Of a stretch of 64,000 bases of DNA, positions 10,031-19,755 are shown piece by piece. A model generated the notes under the pieces. It saw only the letters and a program-made list of their open reading frames with translations. It did not search any database and was not told the origin of the DNA. The number at the start of each line of letters is the position of its first letter. The first letter of the stretch is position 1. The position numbers were made by a program, and so were the translations under genes. This stretch comes from Citrobacter koseri ATCC BAA-895. Lineage in GTDB: Bacteria; Pseudomonadota; Gammaproteobacteria; Enterobacterales; Enterobacteriaceae. The stretch is taken from assembly GCF_000018045.1 (NCBI RefSeq), contig NC_009792.1, positions 2,976,001-3,040,000 of the forward strand, in the 5' to 3' direction.

Positions 10031-10124
10031 TGCCGGATGGCGACGCTGGCGCGTCTTATCCGGCCTACAAGATCCAATGCGTTTATTGGTTCTGTAGGCC
10101 TGATAAGCACAGCGCCATCAGGCG
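10031..10124. repeat. BIME between mrcB and fhuA
   Basis: Two inverted REP units (TGCCGGATGGCGACG...TATCCGGCCTACAA and GTAGGCCTGATAAGC...GCCATCAGGC) lie just after the mrcB stop, in the gap before the fhuA promoter. Confidence 0.9.
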
Positions 10125-10130
10125 CAACGG

Positions 10131-12671
10131 TTAGTTACTACCAAACATATCCTTGATCCACCCCGCCACGCCGTCGCTGTCTTTCTTCTCCTGCTGCGCC
10201 GGTTGCTGCTGTTGAGGCTGCTGTTGCTGCGAAGAAGACTGATCGAACGGATTCCCGGTCGGCTGCTGCTGTTGCATCATTTCGCCCTGCTGGCACAGCG
10301 CGTCCGGGTCGGTCGTCCAGACCGGCAGCGCACGCATTCCACCGCTACAGACGAAATTACCGTCGTAATCGACGCCCATATCCACCACATCTTCCGGCGG
10401 CGTCAGCGTCAGCGGCGTTGGCGTTTGGTTCGCCAGATAACGCTGATAAATCGACATCGCGCCGCTGGCGCCGTACAGTTTCGTCGGCTGGTTATTATCG
10501 CGACCCACCCAGGTAATCGTCACCTGGCTGCCATCAATCCCTGCAAACCAGGTATCGACATTGTTGTTGGTAGTCCCGGTTTTACCCGCCAGATGCAGGC
10601 CCGGATATTTCGCGCCCAGCTGACGCCCGGTGCCGCGCTGCACAACCTGCTGCATCGTCCACAACGTCATATACGCCGCCTGCGCCGGAACCGCGCGCTC
10701 AGCCTGCGGGAAGCTCTGATACAGCACCGTACCGTCTTCCGCAATCACCGAACGCAATGCTGACAACGGCGCCCGGTTGCCGCCGCTGGCGATAGTCTGG
10801 AACGCTTGCGCCACTTCGATTGGCGTCAGGTTCAGCGCCCCCAGCAGCATGGCCGGAACCGGATGCAGCTGATCTTTCGGCACGCCCAGCTTCATCCAGG
10901 TATCGGTGACGGCAGGAAGCCCCAGCGCCATCCCCAGATTCACCGTCGGTACGTTCATGGAGCGCGTCAGCGCGTCCACCAGCATCACTTTGCCACTTTC
11001 GCTGTAACGACGGTCATCGTTCTGCGGAGACCAGACCTGCCCGTTCGGCTGACGAAGCGCGATCGGCGCGTCGGCAATCCAGGTGTTCAGGCGATACAGC
11101 TTCGGCTGGCTTAACGCCGTCAGATAGGTCGCCGGTTTTGCCAGAGAGCCGATAGAACGGCGCGCCTGCATCGCACGGTTGTACCCGGCGAACTGCGGCT
11201 CCGCCCCGCCGACCATCGCACGCACCTCGCCGCTGAAGCGGTCTACCACCACAATCGCGGTTTCCAGATCGCTCAGATTACGCTGTTTCTTCAGCGCCGG
11301 AATGCCCTCAACGGCCGCTTTTTCAGCCGCATCCTGCGCCACGGAATCGAAGGTGGTGAAGATCTTCACGCCAGAAAGGTCTTTCACTTTGTCGCCGAGC
11401 TTCGCCTGCAACTCCTGACGCACCATCTGCATAAAGGCTGGCTGTGGCGAGATCACCCCGCCGCGCGGCTGCACGCCCAGCGGACGCGCACTCAGCATGT
11501 CGTACAGCTCCTGGTCGATCACCTGCTGTTGTTGCAGCAGACGTAGCACCAGATTACGACGCTCCAGCGCCAGTTTCGGGTTACGCCACGGGTTGTAGAT
11601 TGACGCCCCTTTCACCATCCCCACCAGCAGCGCCTGCTGATCGAGACTCAACTCTTCAACCGGGCGGCCAAAGTAGTACAGGCTCGCCAACGGGAAGCCG
11701 CGAATCTCGTTATCGCCGCTCTGGCCGAGATAGACTTCGTTCATGTACAGCTCAAGGATCCTGTCCTTGCTGTAGCGCGCATCCATCAGCAGCGCCATGT
11801 AAGCTTCGTTCGCTTTACGCCAGTAGGAGCGTTCGCTGGTGAGGAACAGGTTTTTCACCAGCTGTTGCGTCAGCGTACTCGCCCCCTGAACCGTGCGCCC
11901 GGCGGTAAGGTTCGCCAGCACCGCACGACCGATGGAATACAGGCTAACGCCATCGTGCTCATAGAAATGACGGTCTTCCGTCGCCAGCAGCGTATCCACC
12001 AGCAGATCCGGGAAACCGCTGCGCGGCACGAACAGGCGCTGTTCGCCATTCGGCGAAGAGAGCATGGTGATCAGGCGCGGATCGAGACGGAAGAAACCAA
12101 ACTGGCGGTTGTTATCCATATTCACGATCGTATCCAGGTGGCCGCCGTCAAAGGTCAGACGCGCACGCACCTGCCCTTCTTTGCTGTCCGGGAAGTCAAA
12201 CGGACGGCGGATCATCTCGATGCTGTTCGCCTGCACGGTAAACTCGCCGGGACGCGTCATTTTCGTCACCTGACGGTACTGGGTGGCCTCCAGCAATTTC
12301 ACCATTTCATTCTTGCTGACGGGCATTTCCGGCTCAAGGTTAACCATCCGGCCATATACCGCCGCAGGAAGCTGCCAGACTTTGCCATCAATACGGCTAC
12401 GGATTTTTTGATCCAGATAGACGCCGTAGATCGCAATCAGCACGACAAAAACAATCGACAGTTTTAGCAGTAGCCAGAGCCAGCCACGTTTGCCACGAGG
12501 CTTACGCCCTTTGCCCTTACCGTTACGCGGCATCGGTTCTTCATCCTCATAGTCATCATCATAATCGTCGTCGTACTCTTCATCTCTGAGTCGACGACGG
12601 CTTACCTTTTGTTTCACCGGACGCGGTGGTTTCCCTTTGCGTCCAATTGGCTCGCGGTCATTCCCGGCCAT
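10131..12671 (-). CDS. mrcB: Bifunctional penicillin-binding protein 1B
   Basis: Class A PBP of 846 residues that polymerises glycan strands and cross-links peptides in the periplasm. In order it has a basic and acidic cytoplasmic N terminus, one membrane anchor (about residues 66-88), a UB2H-like region, the GT51 transglycosylase domain with ATEDRHFYEHDG (catalytic Glu), and the transpeptidase domain with SLAK (active serine, Ser510 in E. coli) and KTGTT. The tail is rich in glutamine and proline (residues about 805-830). The start at MAGNDREP is chosen over an ATG six codons upstream because it matches the family. Monocistronic in appearance. Confidence 0.97.
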   Translation of the reverse strand: MAGNDREPIGRKGKPPRPVKQKVSRRRLRDEEYDDDYDDDYEDEEPMPRNGKGKGRKPRGKRGWLWLLLKLSIVFVVLIAIYGVYLDQKIRSRIDGKVWQLPAAVYGRMVNLEPEMPVSKNEMVKLLEATQYRQVTKMTRPGEFTVQANSIEMIRRPFDFPDSKEGQVRARLTFDGGHLDTIVNMDNNRQFGFFRLDPRLITMLSSPNGEQRLFVPRSGFPDLLVDTLLATEDRHFYEHDGVSLYSIGRAVLANLTAGRTVQGASTLTQQLVKNLFLTSERSYWRKANEAYMALLMDARYSKDRILELYMNEVYLGQSGDNEIRGFPLASLYYFGRPVEELSLDQQALLVGMVKGASIYNPWRNPKLALERRNLVLRLLQQQQVIDQELYDMLSARPLGVQPRGGVISPQPAFMQMVRQELQAKLGDKVKDLSGVKIFTTFDSVAQDAAEKAAVEGIPALKKQRNLSDLETAIVVVDRFSGEVRAMVGGAEPQFAGYNRAMQARRSIGSLAKPATYLTALSQPKLYRLNTWIADAPIALRQPNGQVWSPQNDDRRYSESGKVMLVDALTRSMNVPTVNLGMALGLPAVTDTWMKLGVPKDQLHPVPAMLLGALNLTPIEVAQAFQTIASGGNRAPLSALRSVIAEDGTVLYQSFPQAERAVPAQAAYMTLWTMQQVVQRGTGRQLGAKYPGLHLAGKTGTTNNNVDTWFAGIDGSQVTITWVGRDNNQPTKLYGASGAMSIYQRYLANQTPTPLTLTPPEDVVDMGVDYDGNFVCSGGMRALPVWTTDPDALCQQGEMMQQQQPTGNPFDQSSSQQQQPQQQQPAQQEKKDSDGVAGWIKDMFGSN

Positions 12672-12766
12672 GCTTTTTCTCCGCAACATACAGGCGCAAA
12701 GGCCCGATTCTCTGTTCTTCCGTCAGTCGACAGAAGAAGAAATCTCTCAATTTTCTGCCATGTTTA

Positions 12767-12841
12767 TGCCGGATGGCGGCTTCGCCTTATCCGGCCTACA
12801 TTTGAGCGAGCAGGCCTGATAAGCACAGCGCCATCCGGCAG
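12767..12841. repeat. BIME between hrpB and mrcB
   Basis: Inverted REP pair (TGCCGGATGGCGGC...TATCCGGCCTAC and CAGGCCTGATAAGC...GCCATCCGGC) located after hrpB and upstream of mrcB on the minus strand; it abuts the hrpB stop codon. Confidence 0.9.
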
Positions 12842-15271
12842 TCATGAATACTTCTTCGTGCGCCGCGTTGGCGCGGTATTCGCCGGATCGTCCGGCCAGA
12901 CATGTTTGGGATAACGCCCTTTCATCTCTTTTTGTACCTCGCGGTACGCTCCCTGCCAGAACGCGCTTAAATCGCGCGTAATCTGTAGCGGGCGTTGAGC
13001 TGGTGAGAGCAACTCCAGCACCAGCGGCACGCGCCCCTGCGCGATAGCAGGCGTATTCGCTTCGCCAAACATCTCCTGCATTCTGACCGCCAGCGCTGGC
13101 GGGTTATCTTCGTGATAACGAATGGCTATCCGGCTTCCCGTCGGCACAGTGTAATGCGCGGGCAGCTCACTATCCAGACGTTGCAGCATAGACCAGTCCA
13201 GCAGGCCACGTAACGCCTGGGTAATATTCAGGGCTTTCAGGGCGCGCAGCGTATGAACGCCCGTCATGTGCGGCAGCAGCCAGCTTTCCAGCGTCGCCAG
13301 AAGAGAAGCGTCATCAACGGCGGGCCAGTCGTACTCCGGCAACCATTGCGCCGCGCACAGCAGACGCAGGCGGAACTGTTCAGCCTCCGGCGTCCAGTTG
13401 AGCACACTTAGCCCTTTATCGCGAATGCCATTGAGCATCGCCTGGTGCAGTTCCTCTTCCGAAGGCTTAGCCAGCGGCTGAACTTTTACCGTCAGTTGCC
13501 CGATGCGCATTCGGCGCAGCGCCTTTAACGTTCCCTGCGCGTCGTCCCACTCTACCGTGTCGGACTGCTGCAACAGCGCCGGACATGCCTGAATAAGCGC
13601 CTCAATATCCAGCGGTAAAGCCAGCAGAATACGGGCATCCGGCGACGCGCTCCCCTGCAACAGCAACGGTGCGATAAGCCACTCATGGCGACCCAGCGCG
13701 TCATCGGCGTCGAGCACCGCGCCCATGCCATTCGCCAGTTGATAGCGCCCTTCCTGACCGCGTCGACGCGCGATACGATCGGCAAACGCCTGCGCAAGCA
13801 GCGGCGCCAGCATCGTGCCGTCCACTTCGCCGCCTCGCCCGTTGAGCCGTTTCAGGAGCTGCTGGCTACGCTGCTGCCAGCCCGGTTGCTGGCGCGAAAG
13901 CGCCACGCTGAGGTCGGTATTGCCCGCGCGCGGCGGTTCCTCCAGAATCGCCGCCAGTTTCGCCGCTGTCGCCTTTTCGCTGTCATTACCGGCGCTGACC
14001 AGCATCGCCGCCAGACGAGGGTCGTTGCCAAGCCGCGCCATTTTCTGCCCCGTCGCGCTCAGCCGCTCGCCATCCAGCGCATTCAGCATCTGCAACAGCC
14101 GCCGGGCTGCCTGCACGTTGGCAGACGGGGGAAGGTCCAGCCAGTTTAGCTGCGCGGGATCGCTGCATCCCCATTGCAGCAGCTCCAGCAATAAACCGGA
14201 CAGATCGCTTTGTAAAATCTCCGGCTCGCTTTGCGCCGCCGCCCTTTCCGCCTGCTCTTTCGCCAGCAGGTGAACACACACGCCCGGTTCCAGACGCCCG
14301 GCGCGTCCGGCTCGCTGCGTCATGGAGGCCTGACTGACGCGCTGGGTAATCAGCCGCGTCAGGCCGGTTCGCACGTCATAGCGCGCCACGCGCTCCTGCG
14401 CGCTGTCCACCACCAGACGGATACCCTCGATGGTTAAACTGGTTTCGGCAATATTGGTCGCCAGCACGACTTTGCGCATCCCGCGCGGCGCAGGCAGTAT
14501 CGCTTTACGCTGCGCCTCCAGAGACAACGCGCCATACAGCGGGCATAACAGCACATCATCCGCCACGCGCGCGGCCAGGTGTTCCTGTACGCGCAGGATT
14601 TCCCCAACGCCCGGTAAAAACAGCAGCAGAGAGCCGGTTTCGTGACGCAGCAAATCTGCCGTGGCGATGGCCACCGCCTCATCAAAACGCAGTTGGGCCG
14701 GAAGTGACTGGTAGCGACGCTCAACGGGCCAGGCACGCCCCTCAGACACCACCTGTGGCGCATCAGGAAGGCGCTGTTGCAGCTTCCCGTTGTCCAGCGT
14801 CGCAGACATGATCAGCAGTTTCAGATCGTCACGCAGCCCTTGCTGCACGTCCAGCAGCAGGGCCAGCGCCAGATCCGCCTGCAAACTACGCTCATGAAAT
14901 TCATCGAGGATCACCAGCCCGATGCCGTTCAGCTCGGGATCGCGCTGGATCATTCTTGTCAGCACCCCTTCCGTCACTACTTCAAGCCGCGTCTGCGGGC
15001 CAACACAGCTTTGCGCGCGCATCCGATAACCAACCGTCTCGCCGGGCTTCTCGTTCAGGAGTTCCGCCAGCCGCTGCGCCACATTACGTGCCGCCAGGCG
15101 GCGCGGCTCCAGCAGAATAATTCGCCCCTGAATGCCTTTATGCGTCAGAAACTGCAACGGCAGCCAGGTCGATTTCCCCGCGCCGGTTGGGGCGGTGAGC
15201 AAAACCTGGGGCGCGCCTTCAAGCGCGGCAAGTAATTCGGGCAGTATGGCGGCAACGGGCAACGACGTCAC
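12842..15271 (-). CDS. hrpB: ATP-dependent RNA helicase HrpB (DEAH family)
   Basis: Putative DExH-box helicase of 809 residues; its substrate in enterics is unknown. Motifs in order: Walker A APTGAGKST (about residues 27-35), DEFH (motif II), SAT in LLIMSATLDN (motif III), and QRAGRAGR (motif VI). The HrpB-specific C-terminal domain ends in a basic tail. A GTG at 15271 is chosen as start: it has GGAG 8-9 bases upstream and yields VTSLPVAAILP, matching the E. coli start. An ATG at 15316 would add 15 residues but lacks a visible ribosome site. Confidence 0.95.
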   Translation of the reverse strand: MTSLPVAAILPELLAALEGAPQVLLTAPTGAGKSTWLPLQFLTHKGIQGRIILLEPRRLAARNVAQRLAELLNEKPGETVGYRMRAQSCVGPQTRLEVVTEGVLTRMIQRDPELNGIGLVILDEFHERSLQADLALALLLDVQQGLRDDLKLLIMSATLDNGKLQQRLPDAPQVVSEGRAWPVERRYQSLPAQLRFDEAVAIATADLLRHETGSLLLFLPGVGEILRVQEHLAARVADDVLLCPLYGALSLEAQRKAILPAPRGMRKVVLATNIAETSLTIEGIRLVVDSAQERVARYDVRTGLTRLITQRVSQASMTQRAGRAGRLEPGVCVHLLAKEQAERAAAQSEPEILQSDLSGLLLELLQWGCSDPAQLNWLDLPPSANVQAARRLLQMLNALDGERLSATGQKMARLGNDPRLAAMLVSAGNDSEKATAAKLAAILEEPPRAGNTDLSVALSRQQPGWQQRSQQLLKRLNGRGGEVDGTMLAPLLAQAFADRIARRRGQEGRYQLANGMGAVLDADDALGRHEWLIAPLLLQGSASPDARILLALPLDIEALIQACPALLQQSDTVEWDDAQGTLKALRRMRIGQLTVKVQPLAKPSEEELHQAMLNGIRDKGLSVLNWTPEAEQFRLRLLCAAQWLPEYDWPAVDDASLLATLESWLLPHMTGVHTLRALKALNITQALRGLLDWSMLQRLDSELPAHYTVPTGSRIAIRYHEDNPPALAVRMQEMFGEANTPAIAQGRVPLVLELLSPAQRPLQITRDLSAFWQGAYREVQKEMKGRYPKHVWPDDPANTAPTRRTKKYS

Positions 15272-15344
15272 AAATGGCTCCAGAGGGTTAACATTCTTCG
15301 CGCTGCATTGTAGCATCGCGTTAATTCATAACCGAGTACCCATC

Positions 15345-15875
15345 ATGTCTGAGCCGAAAAGGCTGTTCTTTGCCATTGAATTGCCCGACGAGGTTCGTGA
15401 GCAGATCATCGCCTGGCGCGCCGGTCATTTTTCCCCGGACGACGGCAGGCCGGTCGCCGCAGCGAATTTGCACCTGACGCTGGCGTTTTTAGGCGAGGTG
15501 AGCGCGAGCAAGCAACAGGCGTTATCACAGCTTGCCGGACGCATCCGTCAGCCGAGCTTTACGCTCAGGCTGGATGACGCGGGCCAGTGGCTACGTTCGC
15601 GGGTCGTCTGGCTGGGGATGCGACAGCCGCCGCGCGGGCTGCTGCAACTGGCGAACATGTTACGTGCCCAGGCGGCGCGTAGCGGTTGTTATCAAAGCCC
15701 GCAGCCTTTTCATCCGCATATTACGCTGCTGCGCGACGCCAGCCATGCGGTCGCCATTCCAGCGCCGGGTTTTTGCTGGTCGTTTCCGGTCAATGAATTT
15801 GCGCTTTATGCCTCGTCGTTCGAACGCGGCCGCACACGTTACACACAACTACAGCGCTGGACGCTTGCCGAATAA
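15345..15875 (+). CDS. thpR: RNA 2',3'-cyclic phosphodiesterase ThpR (LigT)
   Basis: 2H-phosphoesterase of 176 residues with the two diagnostic HxTx motifs: HLTL at residue 43 and HITL at residue 125. E. coli ThpR hydrolyses 2',3'-cyclic phosphate RNA ends to 2'-phosphates and has a weak 2'-5' RNA ligase activity. The frame is open far upstream through the hrpB antisense strand, but the ATG at 15345 gives the family length. It diverges from hrpB and is followed by sfsA after 33 bp, so the two are probably co-transcribed. Confidence 0.95.
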   Translation: MSEPKRLFFAIELPDEVREQIIAWRAGHFSPDDGRPVAAANLHLTLAFLGEVSASKQQALSQLAGRIRQPSFTLRLDDAGQWLRSRVVWLGMRQPPRGLLQLANMLRAQAARSGCYQSPQPFHPHITLLRDASHAVAIPAPGFCWSFPVNEFALYASSFERGRTRYTQLQRWTLAE

Positions 15876-15908
15876 AATAGTCTGCAAAGCAGGCTTTAAG
15901 GAAATCAC

Positions 15909-16613
15909 ATGCAGTTCTCTCCGCCATTGCAGCGCGCCACCTTAATTCAGCGCTACAAACGTTTTTTAGCCGATGTCATTACGCCGGACGGCACGGAATT
16001 AACGTTACACTGCCCAAATACCGGTGCGATGACCGGATGCGCCACGCCGGGCGATACCGTCTGGTATTCGACATCAGAAAATACTAAACGCAAATATCCG
16101 CACACCTGGGAATTAACGCAAACCCGGACAGGCGCACTTATCTGCGTTAACACCCTGTGGGCAAACAGATTAACGAAGGAAGCGATTCAGAATGAGCAGC
16201 TTTCAGAACTTTCAGGCTACAGCCTGTTAAAAAGCGAAGTAAAATACGGCGCGGAACGCAGCCGTATTGATTTCATGTTACAGGCAGATTCCCGACCCGA
16301 CTGCTATATTGAAGTGAAATCGGTCACATTAGCGGAACAAGAGTATGGTTATTTTCCCGATGCCGTCACCTTACGGGGACAAAAACACCTTCGGGAACTG
16401 ATGAGCGTAGCGGCTGAAGGCCATCGCGCCGTGGTGTTATTCGCGGTGCTGCATTCAGCCATTACACGGTTTTCACCCGCGCGGCATATCGATGCAAAAT
16501 ATGCGCAACTATTGATTGAAGCACAGCTAAAGGGGGTAGAAATTCTGGTTTATAAAGCCGAACTTTCTGCCGAAGGTATGACTCTAAAAGAACCGTTACC
16601 CATGACTTTATAA
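15909..16613 (+). CDS. sfsA: SfsA, nuclease-fold DNA-binding protein
   Basis: Protein of 234 residues, the usual SfsA length. E. coli SfsA was found as a multicopy stimulator of maltose genes and binds DNA; its physiological role is unclear. The segment RIDFMLQ followed by YIEVKSV places Asp121, Glu135 and Lys137 in a PD-(D/E)xK nuclease-like arrangement, as noted for the family. An AAGGA ribosome site precedes the ATG. It is sandwiched between thpR and dksA as in E. coli. Confidence 0.96.
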   Translation: MQFSPPLQRATLIQRYKRFLADVITPDGTELTLHCPNTGAMTGCATPGDTVWYSTSENTKRKYPHTWELTQTRTGALICVNTLWANRLTKEAIQNEQLSELSGYSLLKSEVKYGAERSRIDFMLQADSRPDCYIEVKSVTLAEQEYGYFPDAVTLRGQKHLRELMSVAAEGHRAVVLFAVLHSAITRFSPARHIDAKYAQLLIEAQLKGVEILVYKAELSAEGMTLKEPLPMTL

Positions 16614-16790
16614 TGGCGTAAACAATCGGTTAATTAGTATTCTGGTCGCGTACGCAAATACGCTTTTCCTCACAGGGTTGTCAAGTGTTACGTTTAGATA
16701 ATTGCTATCCTGAAAAGCATCTGCTATTTATAGCGACCTGATTTTTCCCCCGACAATGGGGATCGATAGTGCGTGTTAAGGAGAAGCAAC

Positions 16791-17246
16791 ATGCAAGAAG
16801 GGCAAAACCGTAAAACATCGTCCCTGAGTATTCTCGCCATCGCTGGGGTGGAGCCGTACCAGGAGAAACCGGGCGAAGAGTATATGAACGAAGCCCAGCT
16901 GTCGCACTTCAAGCGTATTCTTGAAGCATGGCGTAATCAACTCAGGGATGAAGTCGATCGCACTGTGACTCATATGCAGGACGAAGCGGCTAACTTCCCT
17001 GATCCGGTTGACCGTGCCGCGCAGGAAGAAGAATTTAGCCTTGAGCTGCGTAACCGCGACCGTGAGCGCAAACTGATCAAAAAGATCGAGAAAACGCTGA
17101 AGAAAGTGGAAGACGAAGATTTTGGCTACTGCGAATCCTGCGGTGTCGAAATTGGTATTCGCCGTCTGGAAGCGCGTCCAACAGCCGATCTGTGCATCGA
17201 CTGCAAAACGCTGGCTGAGATCCGCGAAAAACAAATGGCGGGCTAA
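16791..17246 (+). CDS. dksA: RNA polymerase-binding transcription factor DksA
   Basis: Cytosolic stringent-response factor of 151 residues that binds in the RNA polymerase secondary channel and works with ppGpp. It has the long coiled-coil with acidic tip (VDRAAQEEE, roughly residues 65-80) and a four-cysteine zinc finger (CESC about residue 114 and CIDC about 135). The start at MQEGQNRK follows AAGGAGAAGC; a TTG-initiated extension of six codons is not favoured. In Salmonella, dksA is needed for full virulence and stress survival. A BIME follows the stop. Confidence 0.98.
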   Translation: MQEGQNRKTSSLSILAIAGVEPYQEKPGEEYMNEAQLSHFKRILEAWRNQLRDEVDRTVTHMQDEAANFPDPVDRAAQEEEFSLELRNRDRERKLIKKIEKTLKKVEDEDFGYCESCGVEIGIRRLEARPTADLCIDCKTLAEIREKQMAG

Positions 17247-17264
17247 TCCCGTCAGACCGTAGAA

Positions 17265-17341
17265 CGCCGGATGGCGCTACGCTTATCCTGCCTGGCAACA
17301 ATTCATAGGCCGGATGAAGGGTTTGCGCCGCCATCCGGCAA
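17265..17341. repeat. BIME between dksA and gluQ
   Basis: Inverted REP pair (GCCGGATGGCGCTACGC and CGCCGCCATCCGGC arms) downstream of dksA. In E. coli dksA and gluQ share transcripts with a terminator between them; this element occupies that place, about 50 bases before gluQ. Confidence 0.85.
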
Positions 17342-17391
17342 AATCCGGGCGGGGTTATCTCCCGCCTTATTCTTTTATATTGTCCACCGGT

Positions 17392-18288
17392 ATGACCAAC
17401 GCACACTATATTGGCCGCTTCGCCCCGTCCCCCTCTGGCGAGCTGCACTTTGGTTCACTGATCGCCGCCCTCGGTAGTTACCTGCGAGCCCGCTCTCAGC
17501 ATGGGATCTGGCGAGTACGCATTGAAGATATCGATCCCCCTCGTGAAGTTCCCGGTGCCGCAGAGACAATTCTGCGTCAGCTGGAACATTACGGCCTGCA
17601 CTGGGATGGCGATATATTGTGGCAGTCCCAACGCCATGACGCCTACCGCGACGCGCTCGCCTGGCTGCGCCAGCAGAATTTAAGCTACTACTGCACCTGC
17701 CCGCGCGCGCGTATTCAACGCATCGGCGGCGTTTACGACGGCCATTGCCGAACCTTGCAGCATGGGCCGGAAAATGCCGCCGTGCGGATTAAACAGTTCA
17801 GCCCGGTGATGCAATTTCATGACGTGCTGCGCGGTGATATCCAGGCCGACCCGCTGCTGGCGCGCGAGGATTTTATTATTCATCGCCGCGATGGTCTGTT
17901 CGCCTATAACCTGGCGGTGGTCGTGGACGATCATTTTCAGGGCGTCACGGAAATCGTGCGCGGCGCGGATTTAATCGAACCCACGGTACGGCAAATTTCG
18001 TTGTACCAGCAGTTCGGCTGGCGCGCGCCGGACTATATTCATCTGCCGTTGGCGCTCAACGAACAAGGCGCTAAACTTTCCAAACAGAATCATGCCCCAG
18101 CCTTGCCGGAGGGCGATCCACGCCCCGTACTCATTGCCGCGCTGCGCTTTCTGGGCCAGAACGCCACGGCGCAATGGCAGGATATGCATACCGACGAATT
18201 ATTGCAGTATGCGGTGGATAACTGGACGCTTACGACGGTGCCGGAATCGGCAAGTGTAAATCCAGCATTCTCAAATGCGTCTTGCTGA
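17392..18288 (+). CDS. gluQ: Glutamyl-Q tRNA(Asp) synthetase
   Basis: Truncated glutamyl-tRNA synthetase paralogue of 298 residues without an anticodon-binding domain. It attaches glutamate to queuosine at position 34 of tRNA-Asp. The HIGH-type motif appears as SGELHFG near residue 15-21, the KMSKS-type motif as KLSKQN, and the zinc ligands as CTC (Cys101, Cys103), Tyr115 and Cys119. The ATG at 17392 gives the family start; an upstream in-frame ATG (17314) lies inside the BIME and is rejected. The ribosome site is weak, consistent with read-through expression from dksA. Confidence 0.95.
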   Translation: MTNAHYIGRFAPSPSGELHFGSLIAALGSYLRARSQHGIWRVRIEDIDPPREVPGAAETILRQLEHYGLHWDGDILWQSQRHDAYRDALAWLRQQNLSYYCTCPRARIQRIGGVYDGHCRTLQHGPENAAVRIKQFSPVMQFHDVLRGDIQADPLLAREDFIIHRRDGLFAYNLAVVVDDHFQGVTEIVRGADLIEPTVRQISLYQQFGWRAPDYIHLPLALNEQGAKLSKQNHAPALPEGDPRPVLIAALRFLGQNATAQWQDMHTDELLQYAVDNWTLTTVPESASVNPAFSNASC

Positions 18289-18347
18289 GCTATGATTAGC
18301 CGCTATTTTTACGCAGTAACTTGTCCTGATTGATGTTTGACACTACC

Positions 18348-18360
18348 GAGGTGCACTATT
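18348..18360 (+). promoter_or_regulatory. Ribosome site and AUU start codon of pcnB
   Basis: GAGGTG (18348-18353) is followed after 4 bases by ATT at 18358, then the codons for Phe-Thr-Arg-Val-Ala. E. coli pcnB is known to initiate at AUU in this same context. No ATG occurs in frame before residue 29, and the upstream TTG at 18337 has no ribosome site. Confidence 0.85.
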
Positions 18361-19755
18361 TTTACCCGAGTCGCTAATTTTTGCCGCAAGGTGCTAAACC
18401 GCGAGGAGAGCGAGGCTGAGCTTGCCGTCGCCCGTCCACATATGACGGTAATCCCGCGTGAGCAGCACGCTATTTCCCGCAAAGATATCAGTGAAAATGC
18501 TCTGAAAGTAATGTACAGGCTCAATAAAGCGGGATATGAGGCCTGGCTGGTTGGCGGCGGCGTGCGCGATCTTCTGCTCGGCAAAAAACCGAAAGATTTC
18601 GATGTCACCACCAACGCAACGCCGGATCAGGTGCGGAAGTTGTTCCGTAACTGTCGTCTGGTGGGTCGCCGTTTCCGTCTGGCGCACGTCATGTTCGGCC
18701 CGGAGATTATCGAAGTGGCGACATTCCGTGGTCACCATGAAGGCAACGACAGCGACCGCGCCACCTCCCAGCGCGGGCAAAACGGCATGCTGTTGCGCGA
18801 TAACATCTTCGGCTCCATTGAAGAAGACGCCCAGCGTCGCGACTTCACCATTAACAGCCTCTATTACAGCGTGGCGGATTTCACCGTGCGCGACTATGTC
18901 GGCGGTATGCAGGATCTGAAAGATGGCGTGATTCGCCTGATCGGCAACCCTGAAACGCGTTACCGCGAAGATCCGGTGCGAATGCTGCGTGCAGTCCGTT
19001 TCGCCGCAAAACTCGATATGCGCATCAGCCCGGAAACCGCAGAGCCGATTCCGCGCCTGGCGACCTTACTCAACGATATTCCGCCCGCGCGTCTGTTTGA
19101 AGAGTCCCTGAAACTTCTGCAAGCGGGATATGGTTTCGAAACCTACAAAAAGCTGCGGGAATACAGCCTGTTCCAGCCCCTGTTCCCCACCATTACGCGT
19201 TATTTCACCGAAAACGGCGACAGCGCGATGGAGCGCATCATTGCGCAGGTGCTGAAAAATACCGATAACCGCATCCATAACGACATGCGCGTTAACCCGG
19301 CGTTCTTGTTTGCCGCCATGTTCTGGTATCCGTTGCTGGAAATGGCGCAGAAAATCGCTCAGGAGAGCGGCCTGGCCTATTACGACGCCTTTGCGCTGGC
19401 CATGAACGAGGTGCTGGACGAAGCGTGCCGTTCGCTGGCGATCCCGAAACGCCTCACCACGTTAACCCGTGATATCTGGCAACTCCAGTTGCGGATGTCC
19501 CGCCGCCAGGGCAAACGCGCCTGGAAGCTGCTGGAGCATCCGAAATTCCGCGCCGCATACGATCTGCTGGCGTTGCGCGCCGAGGTAGAAAACAACGCTG
19601 AACTGCAACGTCTGGCGCAGTGGTGGGGCGAGTTCCAGGTTTCAGCGCCGCCCGATCAGAAAGGCATGCTGAATGAACTGGATGAAGACCCCGCGCCGCG
19701 CCGCCGCCATCGTCGTCCGCGCAAACGCGCGCCACGCCGCGAGGGAACCGCGTGA
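18358..19755 (+). CDS. pcnB: Poly(A) polymerase I
   Basis: Cytosolic enzyme of 465 residues that adds poly(A) tails to RNA, promoting decay and controlling plasmid copy number through RNAI. The class II nucleotidyltransferase signature LVGGGVRDLLLGKKPKDFDV places the metal aspartates at 80 and 82, and the tail is a run of Arg and Lys that binds RNA. Initiation is assigned to the AUU at 18358, with GAGGTG upstream; this rare codon, read by initiator tRNA, keeps synthesis low. The stop overlaps the folK GTG by 4 bp. Confidence 0.95.
   Translation: MFTRVANFCRKVLNREESEAELAVARPHMTVIPREQHAISRKDISENALKVMYRLNKAGYEAWLVGGGVRDLLLGKKPKDFDVTTNATPDQVRKLFRNCRLVGRRFRLAHVMFGPEIIEVATFRGHHEGNDSDRATSQRGQNGMLLRDNIFGSIEEDAQRRDFTINSLYYSVADFTVRDYVGGMQDLKDGVIRLIGNPETRYREDPVRMLRAVRFAAKLDMRISPETAEPIPRLATLLNDIPPARLFEESLKLLQAGYGFETYKKLREYSLFQPLFPTITRYFTENGDSAMERIIAQVLKNTDNRIHNDMRVNPAFLFAAMFWYPLLEMAQKIAQESGLAYYDAFALAMNEVLDEACRSLAIPKRLTTLTRDIWQLQLRMSRRQGKRAWKLLEHPKFRAAYDLLALRAEVENNAELQRLAQWWGEFQVSAPPDQKGMLNELDEDPAPRRRHRRPRKRAPRREGTA

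Noticed and set aside
15272..15316. ATG start for hrpB at 15316
   Set aside because: No ribosome site precedes it, while the GTG at 15271 has GGAG and matches the E. coli N terminus.
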